Assembly: GCA_022695795.1 (NCBI GenBank)
Contig: MU404084.1
Location: forward strand, 344,379-408,378
DNA length: 64,000 bases
Reading direction: 5' to 3'
DNA from: Biscogniauxia marginata
Lineage: Eukaryota > Ascomycota > Sordariomycetes > Xylariales > Xylariaceae
In this document: positions 46,009-58,392 of the stretch, piece after piece
How positions within the stretch are numbered: the first letter of the stretch is position 1
Layout of the letters: each line of letters starts with the position of its first letter
The notes under the pieces: generated by a model
What the model was told of the DNA's origin: nothing
What the model saw: the letters and a program-made list of their open reading frames with translations, nothing else
Database searches by the model: none
Translations under genes and position numbers: made by a program

Positions 46009-46788
46009 GTGTCGAATTATACAGACTCAAGCGGGGATTCAAAGCAACAGACGGGTCGTTCCAAAATTCCCGAGCCAATCTTTTTTGAACCGTCCGCTAC
46101 ATGGTCTTCAGATCTTAACCAAAGAATAGCGCCGCCAATCACTTACTCATTAGTGTCTATGCCGATACCTGAGAGCAGTCCGACGAGCACTAAGATACCG
46201 CCACCTTTGCCAGTATATGCCTACGGCAGCTAACTCTGACTTGCTCAACTCTTACCAGAAGTGTCTTTAATGATCTAGGTCCTAGATGAGCTTGTACGGC
46301 CTACCAAGCTGGGAGCCTATGCCGCCTAGAAGTATACAAGCCCCTAATAGATCATCTGCCCAGGCTAGCCCGCAAAGGACAGCGTATGAGCCCCCAACCC
46401 TGTATTCAACCGGACCCAGCTCCCTAATCCGGATTCATTACAGTCTACGCGACCAAACGACTCTACTAGAAACTATGGCAATAAGTCGCCTTTTCCGGAC
46501 CCGTATGACTATACAGAGGATCCCGGGAACCATGCGATGACCGAACAGCGCGTGTCGCCTCCAATATTTGGTGATGCCGCGCATGGAGGAAATATTTACG
46601 GGTCTTCTACGAGGCTCTACTCATCGTTATCGATGCCTTCAGTGAACTTGGTTCGTCAGAGCCAGGATGAAACATGGACGTACCTACCAAGCGAAGTCAT
46701 TTCTTGGAGGGCGCTCCACGAACTCAGCTCTAAGTACACTGGTCAAGTAACTTCGACTCTCCCACCCACCGGGACCAGGGATTTTTAA
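46009..46788 (+). pseudogene. Pro/Ser-rich frames, probable continuation of decayed kinase gene
   Basis: Three adjacent frames on the same strand, separated by stops and frame changes, share a similar Pro/Ser/Thr-rich composition (KIPEPIFFEPSATW; SLYGLPSWEPMPPRS; VSPPIFGDAAHGGNIYG). They look like pieces of one disordered region. Association with the kinase remnant just upstream is inferred from proximity and strand. Confidence 0.4.
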
Positions 46789-48060
46789 CTGACAAACCTC
46801 TCCTTCAGGGTGACATTTTCATTTTCTATAAGCAGCTCTACCAGCTAGCGATCCTTTCCTTGCTCACCTTGAGCCGACAATAGGGGGTAGAGGTGTCCTT
46901 ATCGAACCTCGATCACATCCCCTCCTTATTTACGTCAAATACCACCCACAGTTACGAGGTTCATACGCTTACGAACCCTCTGGAGAACATGGAGCTCACG
47001 CCAGAAGCCCAAGCTAGAAGGAGTGTAGTATGCTCCCCGTCCTGCCCCCTTTGCTCTAACCTGGCCTTGGGAAAGGATTCGCTTGATCGGATACCCGATC
47101 CCCGTGGGGGGGGTGGCGGCGGTTCCCTCCCCCTACCTCCTCGAACTTGCTCATAAAAAGCACCATACTCAACTAACGACAAACCCCACAGGGCGACGAA
47201 GTAGTCCGCCTCCCGACGATCGTAGTGGCCGCCTCGTGCGCCTCATGCACCGGGACCTGCCGGGGCCTCCGGGGGGCGCCGCCCTCGTGGCAGTACAACG
47301 CGGCGACGCTGCTGCAGGTCCTAGTTGCGAACCCGGGGGCCGCCTTCGTGCAGTTGCTGGACGTGGTCGCGCGCGCCGGGGCGTACGCGCCCGATGCCCG
47401 GCTCGTGGCTGAGACGCTCGACGAGTTTAAGTGTAGGGAGCATAATGGGACCTCCTCTGCGCCCCGCCGACACGGACCCCGAGATCGCGCGCCTCAGATT
47501 TCGCTAGGTCGTCGCGAAGACGGAGGCCCGACGTCTGAAGGGGACGCCTTCTGCCCGCTTGTATGGTATCTCCCGGCTCTTTGTGCGAGCTTGCCTGATT
47601 TAGCGTTGGTGCGACGGATATTTCTTACGCGATTTATATGTATGTGATCCCGTTGATATTATAATAGTATGTATATAGAGAGATAGAGGGTGTGGTAGAG
47701 TCGCAGTGTTACGTTTATAATGAGGAAAATGGTTTTCTTATTCAGGGGTGTTTTGTATCATCGCCTATTTATTAGCGTTGAGGATAATACAAAGCATATA
47801 TAAGATACCAATGAGCATGCTGCGAGAGGGATATTCAATTGTATATCTAATTATTTAGAACACAAATTTCCTTCTCACTCTTATCGCGATGGGAGCGACT
47901 TGCAGCTCATGTACCAACATTCCTGCTCACTACTTGCCGCACAGGTAACTCATAACTTTTGATCGTAAAACCCACTCACTCATCGAATTTCAAGTCCCCC
48001 CCTTTCTTCTTCCCATACCGCCAAACCTTCCAGATTTCATGTTCAAAATATCGAATAAAC
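46789..48060. other. Intergenic with a short GC-rich open island
   Basis: 47.16-47.65 kb is clearly GC-richer than its surroundings and has a frame at 47225-47647 containing a helix-like stretch (ATLLQVLVANPGAAFVQLLD), possibly a fragment of an unidentified gene. The rest (47.65-48.06 kb) is AT-rich 3' flank. Confidence 0.4.
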
Positions 48061-49707
48061 TTACAGTTCATTCTCATCGGTGCTGTTAACCATCATGCTG
48101 AGCGGACCCTTCTTGAGCATGATACTCATGATCTCGTATAGCGCATCAGCTGCTGCCATGGTGGTGTGCTCGGCATTTGTATCGTACGCGGGCTATAGAG
48201 GAACATCAGAACCGCTCATCCAGACACTCGGGAGCCGGTTTAAAGGCCCGGTACTTAGGTAAAGAACGTGATAACAAAAAAAAAAGAAGAGACTTACCGC
48301 AACCTCGACAACATCGGCAGCGATCAGGTTCACGTTCTCCAGGCCCCTAAGGATGGTCCTCAGCTCGCGTGTGCTCCACCCGCCGGTCTCGGGGGTTCCG
48401 GTGGCGGGCGCGAAGGCCGGGTCGAGAGTGTCGATGTCGAGGGAGAGGTAGACGGGGTTGACGGTGCCGACGCGGTCGACGATCTTGCGGATGATGCCCT
48501 CGGCGCCGATGGTGTCGATCTCGCGGGCCTCGACGATCTCGAAGCCGCAGTAGCCGTCGTTCTCGTAGTCGCTGGGCCCGCTCAGCGTCGTGCGGATCCC
48601 CGCGTGCACGTTGGTGTCGTTGGCTAGCAGGCCCTCCTGCGCCGCGTGGTAGAAGTACGTCCCGTGGTTGATGCTGGCCACCTCGGACGGCGAGCCGCCG
48701 AAGACTTTTGGGCGCCCTGGATGGTGCGGAAAATAAGAGGTTGATGTTATTAATTGTAGCTATTTCTATTTTTGGGTATTTATAGGGCTTGCGAGGGTGT
48801 GGGGCAGGAGAAAGGGGAAGTTGTGAGATAGGGTTCTACTTGCAGGTGTCGAGATGGCTATCAAAATGTATGACGGACACGGGCCCGTAAGCACGGTTGA
48901 TAGAACGCAATAACGGGAGAGTGATCGTGTGATCACCTCCCAGCGTGATAACCCGCGGCAGGGTCTTGCCCTTCTTCGACGGCCCAGGTCTCTTGGCGTC
49001 CGTCTTCGGCTCTCGAGACAGTATATTGTAGTGCCCTTCTTCAATCTGCTTGAGAGCCCAGGTATTATCGTACCTGCAATCTTGAATCAGTCCTCGTTGG
49101 CCATATCAGAGAGTTTTGACTCCAGTTCTCACGAGGTCACCGGGATATCTCCACAGTCGAGAACTTTCGCCCACCCATTAAAGGGGTTGGTGTCGAGCGG
49201 AACATTGTAACCGCCGCTTTTATCAAGCCATAATAAGTATCAAAACGCAGATGCCACGGCAAAAGAGCATACTAGAGATTCAGACGTCGCGACCCTTGGC
49301 GGATGCCTGAGGGACCGAACCGAGCACCTGGCCTATACGAAGTACCAGTATCAAAAGGGGCGCCTATGACATTATCAACTATAAGCGGTTTAGTAAGAAG
49401 CTCAGGTTGACATACCAATGAAGGCAAGGTCGTATTGGATATCGCTCGCGCCTAGGCATGGCTGATACGGCAAGCGCCCGAACGTGGAAATACCCGAGAA
49501 GACGGAGTCTGCCTGCGTGGGATAATTAGAACTACTGTCCTTTCACACCACGGCTACGGGACACAGGCTCACTTGGGTTCCCCCATCTCCTGGAAGTCTA
49601 TTGTACCATAGAGACTGATGCGGTCCAGATAAGACCTTCTGGTCATCGTGTCCCTCGTGAGCGGCGGCGAAGACAGCGCCGCCGACTAGGAGGAGAGAAG
49701 TTAACAT
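48061..49707 (-). CDS. Secreted agmatinase-like ureohydrolase, seven exons (395 aa)
   Basis: Exons 49707-49573, 49512-49416, 49363-49273, 49216-49133, 49073-48844, 48716-48298 and 48192-48061 sum to 396 codons. Ureohydrolases cleave guanidino substrates (agmatine to putrescine plus urea) with two Mn ions. Metal-binding motifs are intact: [11 protein letters not shown] (about residue 175-185), [11 protein letters not shown] (about 202-212) and [19 protein letters not shown] (about 305-323); [18 protein letters not shown] lies near the substrate entrance. The N-terminus is a signal peptide ([18 protein letters not shown]), so it is probably exported. Exon 5 ends at a GC donor (GCAAGT); splicing there restores DTW, so a GC-AG intron is well supported. 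The exact substrate is not determinable from motifs. TATAAAAAG lies about 110 bp upstream. Confidence 0.93.
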
Positions 49708-49813
49708 GATGTAAATAATTAAACACAGCTGTATATAGATGGACACACACAATGGGTCCTTAGCTATGTTAAAGGGACGATGGGTATTCCTTGGGGACCG
49801 GCACCGGTGTGGT

Positions 49814-49822
49814 CTTTTTATA
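49814..49822 (-). promoter_or_regulatory. TATA box of the agmatinase-like gene
   Basis: TATAAAAAG on the coding strand, about 107 bp upstream of the ATG at 49707. Confidence 0.6.
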
Positions 49823-52800
49823 TTAGTACGATTTGAGTTTCTTGCAGCGCCATATTCTCCGTCCTAGGGCTGATTGGTGAGGAAAAGCCATTGAAATCGG
49901 CAGACCTAGGCAAGGGGCGTTGGCGTGCGAGCTTATCAGACAACCAATTGTCCAGTTAGAGGGGGATGTTGCGGTCAGAGATCCATCTCAACTGGAGGTT
50001 TAACGCTTGACTTGCATGGCAGATATGTCATCGAGCCGTTTCTCGTTAGGTAACTAGACGGACTTGTCATCATCTCAGTAATGGCACGCCGTAGCTCGGG
50101 TGCGGGGCACAAGATAAAGCTTCGAGAGTCAAGCTATATAGTTGGCTATCGGTCCAGGTCATTCCCTGCCGAGATGAGTTGTCCACTGGACAGCTTGCCG
50201 GGTTCGACTGGCAAGGGCAGAATTGGTAGTCTAAGACGCCGGTCGTGCCCCAGGTAGTCCCGGCCGGAGGAGAACATGATGATAAGGGCTTCCGCTACAA
50301 GACGATAAGACGGTGATCCTCGAATTATGACCGCGGAGAACTTGCTTGCTGCGTACATGAACTAGCGGGAATACCAAGACAGCCACCCATTCTCCACGTG
50401 GTCGGGTAGAGAAACCGGAGATGGTTTGCTAGCAACATAAGCATTCTAAATACCTATAGGACATTGCACATGGTAGTTCCGCTGGGGACTTCCGTCACGG
50501 GGTTCGACTGAGGGTTCATATACGACGGCGTAGGGCTTAGTTTCACAGGCTGCTAAACCTGCTATACACTATGTGCATGCACGAGAAGCAAGTACTACTT
50601 GTGTTAGGTAGTAATCGTGCTTTTCTGATTGTATGCAGTTAGGTATTTTCTTTATCTCCCGTCAGTACTCGTTCGAGATACAAGTTGTTATCCCGTGGTG
50701 ATACATACTAGCTATGAGAAATTACGTAAAGGAATTATTCGTACGGTTTACTCGTACGCATAATAGTAAGTGTACCTAAAAGCAGGATTGTTACATACCT
50801 ATGTATCTAACAGAGGTACTTCTCTTAGATATAACATGTACGGTATAGTGCTGTGTGATCCGTGCGCTTCCTATCTAGGGATATTTAGGAGGTAAGTACC
50901 TCTGTACTATTCCAATCCATTACACATACAACAAGGCGTGAGATAGCGGGTATCTCTTTACTACCCACCTAACCTAACCTACCTAGATTCAATTAAGTGT
51001 CGGTACGTAAAGTCTATATTTTACCTTCTCCTTGCTTTTTACTACTGACGTAACTTGTACGGTTCGATTCACACACAAAACGATAGTGTGAGACTTTCAT
51101 ACCGATCTTAGATGCTAGGTCGTTTACGATATGCTGCATAATCTATTGTCAAGTCCCTTTCTGGGCCGAATGTCGATCTTCGCTTGTGGGCATCTGTTCT
51201 TTCACACTTTTTTTTTGGCGTCAAACATTTCCGGCTGCCGGATCTTGTGGCGGTATTATCTTGAAACTTGGAACAACGCCGGGGCTAGGATTGCGATATG
51301 CCGAAATACGTACCTCTTGTCGCACCCAACCTGGATTCCGCCACTTCAAAAGTGTAGGTAGCTAAAAGGTCGCGGGTGCGTGGGATGGCATCTGCCTACC
51401 AGCCACCAGAGGGGGGCCCAAGGACGGCGGCCGCGAAGTCGCAGTCGCACGTTGGGGTAAGGAGTCGTTCGATCTGGCTGCTGATTCGCCTTCACCTGGC
51501 TGCAGGCTAAGCCGGCCTGGCATGAAAAGGAGTAGCCTTGTGCATATCGAGAAGCCCATTTGTCCCTGCTGACCTAAATGGCTGCAGCTTAGGGGGGCCA
51601 ATCCCCGATGTGTTCCGGCAACACACGCGGTGCAATTCCTGTCCATACTCCATCGATACCACGTAGTGCGTCTGTCAGGTTCCCCCCTCGGCGTCTCTTG
51701 CGGGATAGTTGGGAGCATGTATTCTGCCGTGCAGCGTCGCGCATCGTCCCAAACAGAAGAGAGAGAAAGCTCGCCTTGACCTTTCGAGAGGGTGTAGACG
51801 ATCGATGCAACGATCCAGATTCTTCACGGAACTGCAAACGGACCCGAACCCAAGTGTGTTACTGTCTGACTACGAACGAATCTGCGAGATAGCGATAGAA
51901 CCACAAAATGTGTCGTGTTCTATGTGCGTGAGCACGCATCCCGTGTGGGCAGACAAGGCGGACGAGTACCCATGACTCTTGATCATGAATAGGTATCTAC
52001 AAAAGATGAACAGGAGAGACATATATAATAGAAGCAAGTCACCTGGCTACAGGTCATACATACACCACACACATATGTTCGCTATGGGGCCAGCCATCAA
52101 CTAACAGGCCAGGTGAGTAATCAATTAGAGGAGAGGTGCGAAGTACCTACTTATATACAGTACATGCGGGTTGCACCTAACACAGTCTAGCACCAACACG
52201 CAATACGTGCCGTGAGTGGTGGGCAACATGCGTACATGCATAAGTACATACATATATAGTATGTAGGTGTATAGGGACATGTGCCTATTTCGTGCCTAGT
52301 CTAAAGTTAGGGTGGCCTTCCCCCAACCACTCTTATTCGATGCTGTGTAGCCTGGAAGTACCTAGCCTCTGCACTAGCTAATGTCAATTTCTCTGGCGTT
52401 GCTTGTGAAAAAGGAAAGTTGGACGGGCCAAAAAAGAAAAGAGAAAAAAAAAGAATTACATCCCCTGCAGGTTCCGTTCCGTACCTAAGGCCCTGCCTCC
52501 CACCACTCACAAGCCCAGCCCACCTCATCATCCATACCTTGCCGAGAGAAGTACAGCTCACCTCTTGCTGCTGTTACTTACTTGCCTGCTTTTGCTTGCT
52601 TCATACACCTACGTTTTCCCATCCTCCGTCCTCCATCCTCCATCCTCCCCATCGATATGCTGCGACAACCCACCGCAACCAAATGATAGCCGCAACTTAG
52701 ACACCTTGCCGTCCGCACGGCTCTGCGTGATTCCTCTCACTTCTCACTTTGTGAGCAATTACCGTCCAATCCGACTTGCGACTCGCCGTCTAAGCCAATT

Positions 52801-53172
52801 TGCGCCATGCTATGCAGCTGTCTGAACAATCCGTCCTCGACGTGGTCTTTGTACTAGCCCTGCCTCCTGACTGGTCCCGCCGTCGTCTGCCATTCCCTAC
52901 CAACACAGGACAGCCCCGGGTCGACCCGCTGGCCCTCCGGACGACGCATAGCCCAGCTATATAACTATTTAATACATACATAGAAGCTCCCCGACTGCAA
53001 GCTCGCTCCTTTTTTCCCACACAACTCATCTGTCGAGAAATATCCGCCTTGGCGTTTCTCCCCCCCGAGTGAAAAGTCCCACACGATGCGAACAAGCACT
53101 CGCCGGCGTGGTACGAACCCATCAAGTATCGTATAAGGCCTTGGCAGCCGGGAAGCATTTTACTTGGGAAAA
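49823..53172. other. Gene-poor region and leader of the 1096-aa gene
   Basis: 50.4-51.1 kb carries many TAGGTA/TACCTA/GTACGG words. 51.36-51.98 kb is GC-richer, with frames open on both strands but no family recognised. From about 52.5 kb the plus strand is CT-rich, as in a promoter and 5' leader of the gene that starts at 53173. Confidence 0.5.
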
Positions 53173-56100
53173 ATGCTTGCCTCTGCCGAAGCCGTCGCGT
53201 CGCCCGCGACTCCAGCTCTCTATTTCGAGCCTCTGTATGATCATTCTCCACCCAGTAAGCTCAGCCAACCGTCCTTCAAGAGGCACAAGGTTCTTCCACA
53301 CCCGAAGAACCATCGCCCTGTGCCGGCAGCCGCGAGCACTGGTCAGCTCTCTTCGCGTAGTCTCTCGGTCGATACCGCTGCGATTTCGAGGCTCGACACG
53401 ACGAAGCCGTCAACTCCGCCCGGGCTGAAGAAGGGGACCCAGAGCATCAGGATCCTAGGTCCTGATCTCCCCCCGACGCCGCCTGCGCACTCTCGGACCT
53501 CGTCCAGTAGCTACTCCATCCTGCCCTCCAGCCCGACCTACGTCGAGAGTCCAGCGCGTAGTGTTGCAACTAATCCTGTGAGATCAGTGCCCGGCACTCC
53601 ACCCAACCAGAGGAGCCCACCCACCCCTGACGTGACCCCTCCGCAGCCCGAGCGTCGACCCAAGTCGTATCGTCCGGTTCAGACAGATCGATTCCCGTCC
53701 AAAGGAACCGCCGATTCGCGCACCGAGTCTTTCAAGACCGCGCGCGAAGACCCGGACTCCTCCGAGGAAGATGACAAGACGACGCCCAAACCATTTCCGT
53801 CCTCTAGGACTTCCCAGATCACGGTAAGACGGCCGGCCGATTTGAGGCCGAAGAACGGAACACCTCTACCGAAGACGCAAGATGTAGGGTTAGGTCTAGG
53901 ACTCGAGTCTGACGATAGTCTGACTCCAAGGACGAAACAAGAATTCTTCACGTTCGATGGGGAATGGGGCTCAACTAGCGAGGTCGAGCAGGAATGGGAC
54001 GATAATCTCAACAGGAATGTGGTTGTGCGCAAGCGCCGCACCCCACCGAAGTTCAATGGAAGGAAAACAGAAGAGGTGATCGAAGATGTGACAGTTACGC
54101 CAACCAATGCGACAAAGGCTTTACGATCCAGACCACTGCAGGAGCGATTGCACACGCAGCCGTCACCTCTACCTCAGGAATTTATGAGCAGGGACAAGCA
54201 TTCGACAGCCCCATCCACATCAGAATCTTCAATAAGTACCGATATTAAGCGTTCTTCCGCCATGTCATCAAAGTCTACTACCTCTACGACCGTAGTAGAG
54301 GCTATCTTAGTCGATACCCCTCCCCAGAGGCTGAAAAGGCTTCGGCACGTAAGAAAGCAAACAGCTCTGAGAGATTCTAGTTCTGAAATTTCGGCCCCAA
54401 GCTCTGTGGCAACATCGCTTGGCCAGGCTGAGCGGATCTCGCGTTCAAGAACTCTGGGGAGGCATGATACTGCTCGGACGGAAAGCATACTGTCTACGGG
54501 TACGATAAATTCCGTCGCCAGTCGAAAAGCGCGACGTGAAGTTTGGAAGAACGGTGGGATTCCTGTAGTTGTCATTCCTGGTCGAAATGCTTCATTAAGG
54601 TCTTCAGGGCCACCCTCGCTCCGGTCTACAGCTAGTCATCGTTCAAAGAGAAGCAACAGCCTCAGCGCGGTACCTTCATCAAGTCGCTCTAGAGAAATAG
54701 AAACGCCGCCTTATTTTGAGAGGCCGCCACGCAGAGAGCGAGCTTTATCAGAATCCGACGGACTAAATCCTCCATTCCTGCCAGAGCAACTGACTATGGA
54801 CTATCCACCTATTGCGCCTAGGCGAAGATCTTCGCTCTCTGCTCCGACTAGCCGGAACACATCTAGATCTCGGTCCCTGCCGGGCTCACGATCCGCGTCT
54901 CTGACTGCCGAGAGCATGAAGGCGCACAACGGTCCTATCGACCAAGAAGCCAAGAGGCAGCCGCCCCAAGTCGCTGTGGAACATGTGCATCCCGTCGAGG
55001 ACACGAACACCCACTCAGATCGGAAGCAGCTTCAACCGGCTCCATTCATCGAGTTGCACAGGGAGGTACCCTCCGATCAGAAGCCGCTTGTTGACCACAA
55101 CGGGGACCCGTTCTTTGGCAAACGGTTGACGGCACACAACACGCCATTTTCACAAGCGTCCGTCGAAACGAATGGGACACATTCGATAGGCGATATCTCA
55201 GAAGCAATGGCGGTGAACATCTACCCCCACCAAAACAGGTCGGTTCTGATGGTTCACCATATGTCGAAACCCGCCGATCCTGCAAACGCCTTACAAATAG
55301 AAGGATCGGCCAAGACGGATGGGTCTGTGGAAATAGAGAAGATCTCTGGTAACCCTGAAATCACTACTAGTGGGCCAGATGGCGGTCCCGTGACACCTCC
55401 CCGGCCTCAATTTTCGCTAGTCGACGTGGACTCTCCCCTCAGAAATCCACGCGCCCCTCCAGAACCGCCCGCCATAAAGTTCACTCCAGCTACACCGTCC
55501 GGTCTGACTCCCACCGCCGAAAAGGAGAAGATGCTTGGCAACTATTTCGAGGAGACCCAGAAGCGGCCTTCACTAGTCCGCCGCGCTTTTAGCCTTCACA
55601 AAAATCCAGGAAGTACTGCTTCCCGCGGCCGCGGCTTTTTCGCACGGACGCTCTCGCTCTCTAAGACGATCCGGAGAGATACAGCAGAAAACCCAGATCT
55701 GGAGAAGGCTAAGAAGGCTATATTGCCGCAGCACCCCGCTATCGATGACCCGCTTCATGAAGAAGACAGACTGCACCCTTTCTGGCGTCCTGCTTCTGAA
55801 AGTGATGGGGAGAACGAAGAAGGAGATGAAGATGATTACGTGCACGACATGCCCGATGAGGTGGAAAAGGTCTATCGCTACCCACGGTTCGACAAGCACC
55901 CACGGAGAAGCCTGAGTGAGCGGATGAAGCGCACCTTTGCCATTCTTCCAGTCGACGACGACGACCATTACGACACGACCGATCATCGTGGCCCAGAACG
56001 CCGAACCATCAAACGAACACCCAGCGGAAATTTACGTGTGATGAGATATCGCGATAGCTATGGCAGTTTAAGATGGAGTAACTCGTTTTCGCGAGATGAT

Positions 56101-56463
56101 CAGGAGGGACGGCCATCTACTGCGCCCGATCGACCTAATCACCGCGTTTGGGGTGTTGAAAAACGTGTTGATGACCGCGGCCGACGAATCTTTCCCGGGT
56201 GGCAGGAGAAGCTCGGGCAATACAGGCCGCAAAACCTGCAGCGTCGGCTGAGCGAGCATCGTCGCCAGAAACGGACCGACGCTCTTCGACAGAAGATCAG
56301 CGGACCTCGTGAGGTCAGGGATGGCGTAGGAGAAGTCGTGAGCTGTCAAAACTACAAGGGATCGTCTTACGAGGCCGAAAGTACGTCCCGATCCCGGGCA
56401 ACAGAAAATGGTAGATACGCTCACGACCCTGAGCTTCATCGCCAGGAGACCCAGGCATTATGA
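53173..56463 (+). CDS. Large disordered protein of unknown function (1096 aa)
   Basis: A single uninterrupted frame of more than 3 kb. The ATG at 53173 is the first in frame, 9 bp into the open stretch. The protein is rich in Ser, Pro, Arg and Thr, with many SP/TP sites (candidate proline-directed phosphorylation) and RS-type stretches (SRNTSRSRSLPGSRSAS). Two parts look more ordered: FFTFDGEWGSTSEVEQEWDD near residues 255-275, and the C-terminal third with HPFWRPASESD, an acidic patch (EEGDEDDYVHD), YRYPRFDKHPRRSLSERMKR, SGNLRVMRYRDSYGSLRWSN and FPGWQEKLGQYRPQNLQRRL. No signal peptide, membrane segment or enzyme motif is seen. It is probably an ascomycete-specific protein; no role is assigned. 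Confidence 0.85.
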   Translation: MLASAEAVASPATPALYFEPLYDHSPPSKLSQPSFKRHKVLPHPKNHRPVPAAASTGQLSSRSLSVDTAAISRLDTTKPSTPPGLKKGTQSIRILGPDLPPTPPAHSRTSSSSYSILPSSPTYVESPARSVATNPVRSVPGTPPNQRSPPTPDVTPPQPERRPKSYRPVQTDRFPSKGTADSRTESFKTAREDPDSSEEDDKTTPKPFPSSRTSQITVRRPADLRPKNGTPLPKTQDVGLGLGLESDDSLTPRTKQEFFTFDGEWGSTSEVEQEWDDNLNRNVVVRKRRTPPKFNGRKTEEVIEDVTVTPTNATKALRSRPLQERLHTQPSPLPQEFMSRDKHSTAPSTSESSISTDIKRSSAMSSKSTTSTTVVEAILVDTPPQRLKRLRHVRKQTALRDSSSEISAPSSVATSLGQAERISRSRTLGRHDTARTESILSTGTINSVASRKARREVWKNGGIPVVVIPGRNASLRSSGPPSLRSTASHRSKRSNSLSAVPSSSRSREIETPPYFERPPRRERALSESDGLNPPFLPEQLTMDYPPIAPRRRSSLSAPTSRNTSRSRSLPGSRSASLTAESMKAHNGPIDQEAKRQPPQVAVEHVHPVEDTNTHSDRKQLQPAPFIELHREVPSDQKPLVDHNGDPFFGKRLTAHNTPFSQASVETNGTHSIGDISEAMAVNIYPHQNRSVLMVHHMSKPADPANALQIEGSAKTDGSVEIEKISGNPEITTSGPDGGPVTPPRPQFSLVDVDSPLRNPRAPPEPPAIKFTPATPSGLTPTAEKEKMLGNYFEETQKRPSLVRRAFSLHKNPGSTASRGRGFFARTLSLSKTIRRDTAENPDLEKAKKAILPQHPAIDDPLHEEDRLHPFWRPASESDGENEEGDEDDYVHDMPDEVEKVYRYPRFDKHPRRSLSERMKRTFAILPVDDDDHYDTTDHRGPERRTIKRTPSGNLRVMRYRDSYGSLRWSNSFSRDDQEGRPSTAPDRPNHRVWGVEKRVDDRGRRIFPGWQEKLGQYRPQNLQRRLSEHRRQKRTDALRQKISGPREVRDGVGEVVSCQNYKGSSYEAESTSRSRATENGRYAHDPELHRQETQAL

Positions 56464-58392
56464 TCTTCCTACCGGTCTACATGCATCATCATCAGTGTGC
56501 ATAATCTACAACAATCCCTTATATCATTTGCACCCATGTCCTATTTAGATTTTCTACATATTCCACGAAATTACCTGAGCCCTAACGACCCCTGTTATTA
56601 CTCATTTCACGATGCCCACGAAGCCACGAATAAGATAACGACGACAACGACGGATACAGCACTGAATATCACCTACCTTAACCCCTTTTCATGAAACTTC
56701 CAGATCCCCAGCCAAGAAAAGCATTGCGGTTATGGGCTAGGTTTCCTACTCGCAAGAGTTATCAATAGTCTGTCTCAGCTACTTCATCAGCTGGACTGAC
56801 TGGATGGAAAGGCTTCTCATCTCATGCCCTGCCGCGATCGACCGAGATTTCTTGGAACCTAACCTAACTTGCTTTGATCTGACCTGCACCTTAGTCCTAA
56901 CCTCGATTATATTCTCAGGTTGTTATTCAATTTTTTTTTCTATTCCGAAACGAAGAACCCTCCAATTCGGTGGCGCCTTTTGAGTTATAACATTGAACAA
57001 CTTTTTGCTTTTATTTTTATCTTTGATATTTGGTGTTTTACATTGTTGGGGAGCGAGGAAAGAGAAAAGATACAAGAAAATATGGGATGACGGGATAACA
57101 CCAACCCCTAGCAGGCAGTGGGGCGGGGAGCTTAAGTAAAGAAGGGACTGGAGTGAAGTGAGAACGGATTTGGGTAGGTTAGACGATTTGATTTGATTTA
57201 TGACTTGATGGGAACTCTGAATTTACCTAAACTTTTTCACCTTGCCTGCTCGGAGGGGTTTTTTTCTTGATTTCTTGTGAAGCTTGTCTGGTTCGAAACA
57301 TCGTGAGATCTAGTTCGACTTTTACTTGCCTGTTTTCTTTGTGGTACGAGATGAGATGAGAATTGGAAAAAAGAATTTTCTCTTCCCCCGCCCCCCCCCT
57401 CTTTTTTTTAGAATTCGAAACGAGTCCGAAGATGGAGCTAGGAGACTAGATGGACTACGGATGGTACCATCGAGATACGATGAGAACGGGAGAAGTTATC
57501 AGCAAAGTCTCTTCCGCAGACTTAAGAATCTAGGTTAGGTTTACATGGCTTTACATTCTTGTAACAACCCCCCAACGAAATAGAGAAATTATCGACCCCC
57601 CTTTTTCCTCCCTTCCCGCCTTAACTAGAGGGCTCCGGAAGTCTTAATTGCACAACATATACACTTTTCGTTCTTAGCAAGACTTCTTTTTACTTTCACA
57701 TTCTTGACTAGCGGGACCGCCGCTTTTATTAATTGCATGACCAGTAATAGGTATTCCCCCCTCCCGCTTTGCTATCAGACCGAAGAAACGCCTCCTTTTC
57801 TTTACTTTAGTCTTCTTCTTCTGTTCAATTGCAACCCAGATGCTAAAGCTATGCTAGACCCCCTTAAAACGCCCGTTTGTATTATCATCATCCCCCTATT
57901 CGAGATCTAACCAGCGGGTTGTACGGGTAGATCGTTTGTGGTCGTAGTCGTGGATTTAGGATGTCTTTTCTTTTTTTTCTTTCTTGGAACGAGATATAGG
58001 GCAAATTCGGTTACCCCCACTGCCAACATCGACATAGGGGCTGCCCACCTTAGTTTATGGTTTTCCCGTCGTCGCTCGTACGGTTCTGGAGGTCTTCTTC
58101 CCAGGCAAACGTTCTATCCATTTAACACCGTCTGACGGGCTCCACTAGACAGCAGTTCTCCTCCCTTGAAAATTCAAGTCTTCTGACTAGCCCGTGACTA
58201 GTGGTAGACCCCCTCCCAAGTTGCCCCAACCGTTTCTTCGGAAGCTGTTCCCTAATGCTGACCTGTTTCCCCCCCCAATGGGGGAAGCTCGAGGAAGCTA
58301 CAGCTAATTGTCCCCGACGCCCAATTCATCTCTGCTCCTCTGCAATATTTTGGTTTACTTCAATTACCGGCACCACTTCCCCCAAAACGGCT
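56464..58392. other. Intergenic, convergent 3' ends
   Basis: Between convergent genes. Contains 3' UTR-like T-rich tracts (56930, 57000, 57250, 57970) and a poly-C/poly-T run near 57388-57408. No gene recognised. Confidence 0.5.

Noticed and set aside
50160..50530. GGGTTCGACT words resembling a tRNA B box
   Set aside because: No matching A box or acceptor stem could be paired; no tRNA fold.
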